Shown: positions 18,974 through 25,793 of the stretch, in pieces
Position numbering within the stretch: position 1 is the stretch's first letter
Layout: every line of letters starts with the position of its first letter
From: Planctomycetaceae bacterium
GTDB lineage: Bacteria; Planctomycetota; Planctomycetia; Planctomycetales; Planctomycetaceae
Length of the DNA: 64,000 bases
Direction of reading: 5' to 3'
Assembly: GCA_021732845.1 (NCBI GenBank)
Contig: JAKFUF010000049.1
Span: 1 to 64,000 of the forward strand
Position numbers and translations under genes: made by a program
The notes under the pieces: model-generated
Databases searched by the model: none
Seen by the model: only the letters and a program-made list of their open reading frames with translations
What the model was told of the DNA's origin: nothing

Positions 18974-19965
18974 CGCGCCGCCAGACGGCGGGCATGTTCC
19001 GCCACACGCTGCCGCAGTTCGGGTGGGGCAAGCACTTCCGCCTGATCGCCATACCCCAGGATCCACCACACAATTTCGTCCATCCCGTCGACGGTGGCAT
19101 GAAACTCCAGCCGGCCGTCCGGCAACCGCTCGCAGCGCTGTGTTTTGTGCCACAGGACTTCAGCCACATTGCCCGCCACCAGTGGCTCAAACCTCACGCA
19201 GACATTCATCTGTGGCTTCCCGCGGATCATATGCCAGGCATTTCCCAACTTCCGGTCGAGACTGAACCGCGGGGGGATGTGGCTCACATCCTCCAAGATC
19301 TCGATGTCCTTGATCCTGCCGAGATGAAACGTGCGCAGCGCCCGGTGAGACGATGAGCGGCCAATGACGTACCACGCTCGCCTGCTGAAAAACAACCGAT
19401 AGGGGCTCAGCTTTGTTCGAAAGGGGGTCTTGTCGCTCATCCCCTGATACGAGATCCGCACGCAGCGGCCGTGCTGCAAGCTGTGGACGAGGCGTTCATA
19501 AACATGCTGTTCGGCCGACAGCCTGTGCCGCGGCGGAAGGCGGATGCCAATTGACCGGGTGATTGCCTGGGTCTGGTCCCGCAATGCCGGTGGGAGCAGG
19601 CTGGCAATTTTCGTCGCTGCCGAATGGGCGGCAATCTGGAAGGGAAAGCCGCTCTTGGCTCCCAGATTCTGGCAAAGGACCAGCAGCGCCAATGCCTCGT
19701 CCAGTGCAAAACCCGTGGGAGGCAAGAACGCCTTCCCGGGCAGCCAGTACGCTTGCTGGGCCGAATCGAAATGGGCCGGCAGTCCCGCCATTTGCAACGC
19801 CGCCAGATCCCGAAAGATCGTACGGCGGCTCACACCGCACAGCTCGGACAACTGACGCGCATTATGCCGCGTTCCCGACTGCAGGAGCCCAATCAAGTTC
19901 AACATTCGGAGCGTCTGGCCCGCCACCGACACCGTACGCACAACACCTTCCCGAAAACGACTCAA
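18964..19965 (-). CDS. HTH-WYL domain transcriptional regulator (YafY-like)
   Basis: A 333-residue regulator with an N-terminal winged-helix HTH (RMLNLIGLLQSGTRHNARQL, then SELCGVSRRTIFRDLAALQ). A WYL domain follows, with LSPYRLFFSRRAWYVIGRSS, and a C-terminal extension. WYL regulators often bind a ligand or single-stranded nucleic acid and control DNA-damage or defence genes. The frame starts with TTG at 19965, three bases after the HEPN-like gene's stop. ATG at 19905, just before the HTH, is an alternative start. The close spacing suggests translation coupled with the upstream gene. Confidence 0.9.
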   Translation of the reverse strand: MSRFREGVVRTVSVAGQTLRMLNLIGLLQSGTRHNARQLSELCGVSRRTIFRDLAALQMAGLPAHFDSAQQAYWLPGKAFLPPTGFALDEALALLVLCQNLGAKSGFPFQIAAHSAATKIASLLPPALRDQTQAITRSIGIRLPPRHRLSAEQHVYERLVHSLQHGRCVRISYQGMSDKTPFRTKLSPYRLFFSRRAWYVIGRSSSHRALRTFHLGRIKDIEILEDVSHIPPRFSLDRKLGNAWHMIRGKPQMNVCVRFEPLVAGNVAEVLWHKTQRCERLPDGRLEFHATVDGMDEIVWWILGYGDQAEVLAPPELRQRVAEHARRLAARYA

Positions 19966-19968
19966 GGA

Positions 19969-20502
19969 TCATGCCTGTACACGGTACGCTGAGGTCTGCG
20001 CAGCATTGTCAACTTGATTGTAGAACAGTTGCACCAGCGACTGGATCTCCTCGTGCAATTCCACATACTCGGTCGTGTCCATTGTGAGATACTGCCCATT
20101 GGCAATCGAATTTCTTGAGCGCAGCAGTCTTTCGTCAATCAGTTTTTCCTTGGTCTCGTACGGTGCATACTCAAGACCAATGGTGAGAATAATATCCTGG
20201 AGCACGCCAGAATTCAGGTTGCTCTGCGTACTCACGGCACTCCCGAATGCCAAATTGCTCCGGCCAGTCATCCGTTGTCGGACGAACTCAACTATGGCAA
20301 CGTGCGATTTGATTCGACGGGATTCAGTCGCATCACGGGGCAAGGAACGACTGGCAATTGCCAGGAAGTTGTCGGAAAGCTGTTCACAGGGAACTTGCAG
20401 CCGGGATACGAACTCGACGTATGCGCTGGCCGCGCCTCGAATGAAGCCTTCCCAGTGCGCATAGAGCAGGGCGACGGCACTGCGAATCGACAGGTCGTTC
20501 AA
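19969..20502 (-). CDS. MAE_28990/MAE_18760-like HEPN protein, probably truncated
   Basis: A 177-residue protein matching the MAE_28990/MAE_18760-like HEPN family. The hallmark VALLYAHWEGFIRGAASAYV occurs at residues 10-29. The C-terminal helix LLRSRNSIANGQYLTMD aligns with the usual RN-x-IAHG catalytic block. The HEPN RNase histidine is replaced by Asn. The frame begins at a TTG with no Shine-Dalgarno and an in-frame TAA six codons upstream. Family members usually have some 30 more N-terminal residues. It is therefore likely a truncated or inactive toxin-type RNase. It abuts the WYL regulator gene by three bases. Confidence 0.75.
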   Translation of the reverse strand: MNDLSIRSAVALLYAHWEGFIRGAASAYVEFVSRLQVPCEQLSDNFLAIASRSLPRDATESRRIKSHVAIVEFVRQRMTGRSNLAFGSAVSTQSNLNSGVLQDIILTIGLEYAPYETKEKLIDERLLRSRNSIANGQYLTMDTTEYVELHEEIQSLVQLFYNQVDNAAQTSAYRVQA

Positions 20503-20596
20503 GTACGTCTTTTGATTTTAAAGGACAAGCGACTTGAGGTGGTATAGTCGTCCATTGGCTCTCCGTGATCAGGTCCTTCAACACAGGAATTGCACT

Positions 20597-21754
20597 TTGC
20601 CTCAAAACCGGCGTAACTGGATGTTGCAATCGGCATCGACTTTGGCAGCGGTCGGGATCGGAGCCACGACGACGCTCGAGGCTGGCCAGCAAGTGCCCGA
20701 ATCTCCTCGGCAGCCTGCCGATGGAAAAACTTGGCGTGTGGGTGTCATTTCCGCCCGGATCAAGGGGAAGCCACAGCGGATCAATGGGCATACTTGGCAT
20801 TTTGCCCAATATCTGCATCCAACCATCGACCTGGCGGTGGCTCAAAAACATCTCGATCCCGGCAACCAAAAGTACTTCGAGACCATCGTCCGCAACCCGG
20901 CCTGCAATTTCGGGGTGCTTCCCTTTCCGGACACGCGGATCACGCACTACTACGAAGCCGACCCCGAGATCGCGCGGCTGTTCGCCGATGCGTTTCCCGG
21001 AGTCGAAGTGGCCACCTCACTGGAGCGAATGGTTAAGGAAGTCGACGCCGTCTGGCTCGGCGATGCGTCGGGGACTGGAGACGACCACTTTGATCTGGTG
21101 GCGCCCGGACTCGAACGCGGCCTGCCCACTTTTTGCGACAAACCAATCGGCGAAACGGTGGCGGGCACCCGCAAGATCCTTGAACTGGCCCAGAAGCACA
21201 AGGCCCCCCTGATGTCGGGCAGCATCTTCAGCTTTGAATGGGGGGTGGAGGAAGTGCGGCGGCTGGTGGCCGAAGGTCACCTGGGCGAGATTCAGCATGT
21301 CGTGGCCAGCATGCAGGGTGGCTACTCGCCGGAAGGATGGTTCATCTATGGCCAGCACCCGTTGTGGACCCTCGTCACGCTGCTGGGGGCCGGCGCGGAG
21401 GCGATCAGCCTGTACGCCCGGGGGAATGCCGCCCACGGTCTGGTGACCTACCCCAAGGGAGTCCCCGGCCAATTCTGGTACGGCCGTCCAGACCTGGGAG
21501 GGAAGTACAACGAAACCAGCGTGCATTTCGCCAAGGATGTCTACCGCTATTCGCCCGCCATTGAGGGCAGTTTCCGCATGGGGCACCACTACGAAATGTT
21601 CAACATGGCGCGGGCGTTCCGCGGCATGCTGCACACGGGCATTGAACCGGTGCCACACCAGGAAATTCTCGAAGTCACGGCAATGATCCATGCTGCCGCC
21701 AAATCGCACCAGGAAAAGAGCCGCCTCGTGGCTCTCGCGGAAGTTCTGGACTGA
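20597..21754 (+). CDS. Gfo/Idh/MocA family oxidoreductase, exported
   Basis: A 385-residue NAD(P)-dependent oxidoreductase-like protein. TTG at 20597 is chosen because AGGA lies upstream at good spacing and the signal region MPQNRRNWMLQSASTLAAVG, with a twin-Arg motif, starts there; the frame is open from 20534. The Rossmann part covers WRVGVISARIKGKP onward, and the family Lys-Pro is present in FCDKPIGETVAGTRK. The C-terminal half is the usual alpha/beta substrate domain. The dinucleotide-binding glycines are unusual (GVISARIKG), so cofactor binding may differ. The substrate is unknown. Confidence 0.85.
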   Translation: MPQNRRNWMLQSASTLAAVGIGATTTLEAGQQVPESPRQPADGKTWRVGVISARIKGKPQRINGHTWHFAQYLHPTIDLAVAQKHLDPGNQKYFETIVRNPACNFGVLPFPDTRITHYYEADPEIARLFADAFPGVEVATSLERMVKEVDAVWLGDASGTGDDHFDLVAPGLERGLPTFCDKPIGETVAGTRKILELAQKHKAPLMSGSIFSFEWGVEEVRRLVAEGHLGEIQHVVASMQGGYSPEGWFIYGQHPLWTLVTLLGAGAEAISLYARGNAAHGLVTYPKGVPGQFWYGRPDLGGKYNETSVHFAKDVYRYSPAIEGSFRMGHHYEMFNMARAFRGMLHTGIEPVPHQEILEVTAMIHAAAKSHQEKSRLVALAEVLD

Positions 21755-21824
21755 AGGGCTCGTCTGCTGTAGAGTTCCTCTTAAAAGGGCCACTCCATTC
21801 CGCCGCCCCCTATTTCTGAGCGTT

Positions 21825-22184
21825 TCAGAGGGCGACTCGAACACCGTGTACCAGACGCCAGTTCCACCACCACCGATGGTCGAAGTCCCCGGCTGGTCTG
21901 GTCTGACGTGGAACGAGTACTTCCAGAAGCTGTCGCAATTGCCGCCGGACCTGGGTCTCCCCGCTTTCGGCGGTGTCAAAGGCCGTTGTAGGTCCCCAGG
22001 CGGGATCCAGCGGCGGATCCATCCGCCGGAAGTTCTCCCTGTAGGCCCGGCCAAACGCCGTGAGCACCTTGCGGGCATGCGGGATGTCGAACAGGTCGAT
22101 CGCCGTCTGGTTGCGGCCTTCTTGAAGTTGAATGTCGAGCTGCTGAAAAAACCGCGTGACCGGCATGTAAAAATCGTCGCGGAT
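21825..22184 (-). pseudogene. Unidentified gene fragment fused to the IS110 remnant
   Basis: This frame reads RDDFYMPVTRFFQQLDIQLQ, then FDIPHARKVLTAFGRAYREN and a Trp-rich end. It looks like genuine protein but begins exactly where the IS110 transposase frame stops making sense, near 22184. It therefore seems to be a piece of another gene joined by deletion or insertion. I do not recognise the family. The longer frame at 21017-22465 that covers both pieces is a chance fusion. Confidence 0.5.
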
Positions 22185-22465
22185 CGCAAGGCATCCCCAT
22201 ACGTGCCCGTCGGCTCCAGCGCCACAACGATCTCCTTCCGCAACGACCGGACAGCCTTCAGCCGCTCGATCAGCACCGGCAGTTCCCGTGGCTGGGACAC
22301 CGACCAGGGACGCAAAATCGTCCCATCCTCACCCCGCAACACCACCAGCAGCTCCGTCTTCCCCACATCAATCCCCACCACCAGCCGACCTTCCGGCAGC
22401 CGCGAAACCGCCACCGCCACATCCACACCCTTGACGGGCACCGACTTGTAAGCTTTCTTTCTCAT
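22184..22465 (-). pseudogene. IS110-family transposase, N-terminal fragment
   Basis: About 94 N-terminal residues of an IS110-type (DEDD) transposase. It has GRLVVGIDVGKTELLVVL with the first catalytic Asp, and EIVVALEPTGTYGDALR with the catalytic Glu. The remaining RuvC-like part and the C-terminal transposase_20 domain with its serine are missing, because a foreign sequence begins near 22184. The element is therefore inactive. ATG at 22465 is preceded by a structured leader (22466-22539). Confidence 0.85.
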
Positions 22466-22539
22466 GGGGGATGACCTTCCACGAACAGGGTTGACGTTTC
22501 AATAAACACCAAACCCTACTTCACTCCGAGGCATCCCCC
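22466..22539 (-). other. IS110 5-prime leader with inverted repeat, possible bridge-RNA fossil
   Basis: Immediately upstream of the IS110 remnant, an 8-bp inverted repeat (GGGGGATG at 22466-22473 and CATCCCCC at 22532-22539) bounds a ~58-base loop region. In active IS110-group elements the non-coding end next to the transposase encodes the bridge RNA. This is the matching position, but no bridge-RNA fold was computed. Confidence 0.3.
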
Positions 22540-22612
22540 ACTTCCTCAAGAACCATGAGAAAGTCATGCTCAACCTATAGCCAACTACTCCCGCTTTCCT
22601 CTGGCTTGACTT

Positions 22613-22954
22613 TTGCCACAGCGGGGGATTCTGGCGAGGGGAGATGGCGCTAATGATATGGACATCATCAGGCGGTCCATCGGGGTCGTCAGCGGTCACG
22701 GCAAGGTGCTTGTCGCTGCCTGCACCTCCACGCAAATGTCCTACGAATCGTCGGCCATCGGTCACGGCCTTTTCACCCATGCACTTCTCCGGGGCTTGCA
22801 GGGCGAAGCGAAGTCGGCTCAGGGAGAAGTGACAGCCCATTCGCTCTACGAATTCATCGACCATCAAGTGGCAAACCCCAGACAACAGCCAGTATTCTTC
22901 GGGGAAACGACCGGCCGGATCGTGCTGGCCCACTATCCTGACCATGCGACTTAA
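22613..22954 (+). pseudogene. Caspase-like peptidase, C-terminal fragment
   Basis: About 105 residues that match the part of caspase-family (C14-like) proteins after the catalytic Cys: VLVAACTSTQMSYESSAIGH, GLFTHALLRGLQGEA, and a tail QQPVFFGETTGRIVLAHY. The His-containing and DxCxSG active-site blocks are absent. The frame begins at a TTG inside IS-derived sequence with no ribosome-binding site. It is a remnant truncated at its N-terminal side by the mobile-element tract. Confidence 0.7.
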
Positions 22955-23040
22955 AGTTCAATGCAAACCGCAGGCCGCCGAAGCCGACAGGGCGGGGCAG
23001 GCAACAAACCCCAGCGTTGGCGCACCGTAAGCCGACGTAA

Positions 23041-23113
23041 GGTCCGCTTCGCGGACCTGCATTGCCTCTCTGGGGAGGAACTGCGCTGTAACTCGTGGTC
23101 CGCGAAGCGGACC
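23041..23113. repeat. Pair of GGTCCGC palindromes
   Basis: Two short perfect hairpins, GGTCCGCTTCGCGGACC (23041-23057) and GGTCCGCGAAGCGGACC (23097-23113), 39 bases apart and with complementary loops TTC and GAA. They are the two orientations of one REP-like motif. Confidence 0.7.
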
Positions 23114-23154
23114 CTAAGTCTACTCACTTATGCTAACAGTCCGCAGGCCCGCGA

Positions 23155-23559
23155 TTAATCAGGTTTCTCGCTCTTCCTGCGACACGCCAGCACACAGATG
23201 TCATCACGTTGCCCCCGCGGGCCGGAAAACTCGTCCACGCTCTCAATTAATGTTGAGACAAACTTGACGGCGTCATTCTGCGGTGGTCCCAAAATCGACG
23301 CCAGCCGTGCCTTGCCGAACACCATGTCGTCACAATTCATGGCGTCAGTGATCCCGTCGGTGTAGAGCATCACCAAGTCCCCCGGATTAAACGGCGTCGC
23401 AACCGTCTCATATTGTGGATTGTCAAGAATCCCCATTGGCAAACCAATTCCCGCCTCTCCGAGGAATTCGATCGTTCCGTCCTCCCGTCGTATCACTGGT
23501 GGAAGGTGCCCGGCGTTGGCAATCGTCAATCGGTTCACTAGAGGGTCAGGCACACACAA
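23155..23559 (-). pseudogene. SpoIIE/RsbU-type PP2C phosphatase, C-terminal fragment
   Basis: About 130 residues of the C-terminal half of a SpoIIE-like serine phosphatase: NRLTIANAGHLPPVIRRED, then DLVMLYTDGITDAMN and RDDICVLACRRK. The catalytic core's N-terminal Asp-containing strands and any sensor domain are missing. Homology stops within about ten bases of the left inverted repeat of the RAYT element (23558), so insertion or associated deletion removed the 5-prime part. It is probably non-functional. Confidence 0.8.
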
Positions 23560-25217
23560 ACGGGGCCACCCATTGTTTATTGACTTTGGACCCAGTCGTC
23601 AAGTATTTTTGGCAAAATGTTCTCCGCTGCTTCGTCCTCGAAGGTGGTTTCAGCATTATGCCCCGCTTGCCGCGTGCGATGGTCGTCGATCCCGTGGATG
23701 TGGGGGTGTACCACTGCATCAGCCGGTGTGTGCGGCGGGCGTTTTTGTGCGGGGTGGACGCGGTGTCGGGCAAATCGTTCGAGCATCGCCGGCAATGGAT
23801 TCAGGACCGGATGCGGTGGCTCGCGGGGATCTTTGGGATCGACGTGCTGGCCTTCGCCGTGATGAGCAATCATCTGCACATCATTTTGCGGAACCGGCCG
23901 GACGTGATCGCCGGCTGGTCCGATGACGAAGTCGCCCAACGCTGGTGGCGTCTGTTTCCGCTACGGCGCGAGGCGGACGGTTCGCCCGCCGAACCGGAGG
24001 ACCACGAACTGCAGGTGCTCGTGGCTCGGGTCGAAACCCTGCGGGGGCGGCTGGCGGATGTCTCGTGGTTTATGCGGTGCCTGTCGGAGGGAATCGCCCG
24101 CCGGGCCAACCGCGAGGACGACTGCACCGGCCGCTTTTGGGAGGGCCGCTACAAGTGCCAGCCACTGCTGGACGAGGCGGCCATCGTCGCCTGCATGGCG
24201 TATGTCGACCTCAACCCCGTCCGCGCGGGGATCGCCGCCACACCGGAAGCCAGCACCTTCACCTCGGCGCATGAACGCATTCAAGCGGAAGCTCCGACAC
24301 CGCACTCCCAACCCGGCGTGGTTCAAGCCAATCCGGTTCAGACCCCTACCGCTCAGGCAACGAGCGCGCAAAGCACAACGAAGACTCCGACCGCCACGCC
24401 AGCCACACCCAAGACCCAAGCAACCGCCGCTGCCACTGCTCGTTCGGCAGCTCAGCCGATGCGGCGGGACGACTGGCTCGCTCCGCTGGAGCTGGCTTCG
24501 ACACATGCAGAAGAATCGGCGAAGCCCGTGCCACTGGGCCGCGCCTCGAACCGTGGCTGCCTGCCGCTGTCCCTGGCCGAATACCTGCAGCTTCTCGACT
24601 GGACTGGCCGCCAGATCCGCCGCGACAAGCGCGGAGCGATCTCCGCCGACCTTGCCCCGATCGTCCTGCGCCTGGGCATCCAACCCGACCAGTGGCTGCA
24701 CCTGGTTTCGCACTACGGCAAGCTCTTTCGCGGCGCCGCCGGACGGCCCTCCAGCCTGGAAGAGGAAGCCACGCGCCGGGAAAAACGCTGGCTCCAAGGC
24801 AGTGCCTCGGCGCGACAGGTCTTTGCCTGAAACCGCGCCGTCAGCCCAACGTGCCCGCCGCACCTCATCAGCGGGGATGCAGCGCCCACGCTCAACCAGA
24901 CTGCGCGATTCCAGGGCATTCGACGTGCGATTGAGCGGCCTGTTCACATGAACTCCGATGTGCTCAGCATTTTTCTGTGAGACGGTCGCAACAATCATAA
25001 ACAATGGATGGCCCCGTTCAGGCCGCTTCGCCGGCGCCGTCAGCACAACGTGCCCGCCGAACTCCATCAGTGGGGATGCTGCGCCCACGCTCCACCAGAC
25101 TGCACGATTTCAGGGCATTCGACGGGCGATTGAGCGGCCTGTTCACATGAACTCCGATGTGCTCAGCATTTTTCTGTGAGACGGTCGCAACAATCATAAA
25201 CAATGGATGGCCCCGTT
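23558..25217 (+). mobile_element. RAYT transposase element bounded by 22-bp inverted repeats
   Basis: The sequence ATAAACAATGGxTGGCCCCGTT occurs inverted at 23559-23580 and direct at 24997-25018 and 25196-25217, with one mismatch. These repeats flank the HUH transposase gene (23658-24830). Genes on both sides are truncated at the borders, the SpoIIE fragment on the left and the Ser-rich frame on the right. The right end is duplicated within a 199-bp direct repeat. I infer a single mobile unit (a REPtron-like arrangement). Target-site duplications were not found by eye. Confidence 0.7.
23658..24830 (+). CDS. REP-associated tyrosine transposase (RAYT, Y1 HUH family)
   Basis: A 390-residue transposase of the IS200-like Y1/HUH superfamily, the RAYT branch. 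These enzymes nick and rejoin single-stranded palindromic REP DNA. ATG at 23658 is chosen because MPRLPRAMVVDPVDVGVYHC begins the domain; the open frame from 23415 is non-coding. The HUH motif SNHLHIILRN lies near residues 69-78 and the tyrosine region CMAYVDLNPVRAG near 180-190. A Thr/Ala/Gln/Pro-rich linker (about 215-265) precedes a C-terminal region that planctomycete homologues also tend to carry. It lies inside inverted repeats and beside REP-like palindromes. Confidence 0.9.
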   Translation: MPRLPRAMVVDPVDVGVYHCISRCVRRAFLCGVDAVSGKSFEHRRQWIQDRMRWLAGIFGIDVLAFAVMSNHLHIILRNRPDVIAGWSDDEVAQRWWRLFPLRREADGSPAEPEDHELQVLVARVETLRGRLADVSWFMRCLSEGIARRANREDDCTGRFWEGRYKCQPLLDEAAIVACMAYVDLNPVRAGIAATPEASTFTSAHERIQAEAPTPHSQPGVVQANPVQTPTAQATSAQSTTKTPTATPATPKTQATAAATARSAAQPMRRDDWLAPLELASTHAEESAKPVPLGRASNRGCLPLSLAEYLQLLDWTGRQIRRDKRGAISADLAPIVLRLGIQPDQWLHLVSHYGKLFRGAAGRPSSLEEEATRREKRWLQGSASARQVFA

Positions 25218-25231
25218 CAGGCCGCTCCGTT
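24841..25231. repeat. Two 199-bp direct repeats downstream of the transposase
   Basis: A block starting TCAGCxCAACGTGCCCGCCG at 24841 recurs at 25040, a period of 199 bases, with only about a dozen differences. Each copy ends with the element's inverted-repeat sequence and CAGGCCGCT. No coding capacity is supported. The duplication probably arose by partial re-insertion or unequal recombination of the element end. Confidence 0.9.
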
Positions 25232-25605
25232 CAGGCCGCTCTTTTCGACGTCCAGCGGTTGTAGCCATCGCTGAAGCCACTGAAGGCCATCTCGAAGGTT
25301 TCGGTCTGCGTACCGCTCTGGACTGTCTCCCTCGACACCATCTGGTCGGGCGTATATTCGTAGAAAAAGTCCGCGAACTGTGAGACCAGCATGTCGCTGG
25401 CAGTCAGCGGATCGGTGACATTGGGATCGGCCGCCAGCCGCACGAAGGAGGCCGGGTTGACGACGAACTTCAGCGCATGCCGTGGCAACCCTTCGCCGCC
25501 GGATGAAGAGGAGGAACTGGAGGACGAGGAACTGGAAGAACCGCCGGAGGTGCTGTTGCTCGCGGCTCTGGAGCACGAGAGCCCTCCCGTCACGCCGATT
25601 GACAA
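25231..25605 (-). pseudogene. Ser-rich hypothetical protein, C-terminus cut by repeat
   Basis: A 124-residue frame with a run of 13 Ser encoded by a repetitive TCC/TCG tract near 25500-25540. A globular-looking part follows, ALKFVVNPASFVRLAADPNV, and ends NRWTSKRAA. The last residues and stop codon come from the mobile-element repeat at 25220-25235. The original protein was therefore probably longer. No family is recognised and expression is uncertain. Confidence 0.45.
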
Positions 25606-25634
25606 ATGGAAACAGCCGGTTTGTCCCAGCCTAA

Positions 25635-25692
25635 CACCGGACGGCTTGCGCCGTGCAGCTTAGATGGAACGGGGCGCGAGCCGGCTCGCGCC
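25635..25692. repeat. REP-like palindromic unit
   Basis: CACCGGACGGCTTGCGCC (25635-25652) is the reverse complement of the right arm of the repeats at 52 kb. It is followed by a perfect 20-bp palindrome, GGCGCGAGCCGGCTCGCGCC, at 25673-25692. This is an isolated, inverted member of the same family, 400 bases from the RAYT element. Confidence 0.7.
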
Positions 25693-25793
25693 CTTCCGCC
25701 TACTTTGGATTGCGCGCCGTCCAGAAAAGCCAAGATGCAAGTCACGGAGTGTCTCGGCGACTTTGTGTCGCTCTCGCTCCGCGAGAGGCCGTG

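Noticed and set aside
21017-22465. One 482-residue minus-strand gene spanning the IS110 part and beyond
   Set aside because: Only the first 94 residues are transposase-like. The middle is a different fragment in another frame and the end is antisense to the Gfo/Idh gene.
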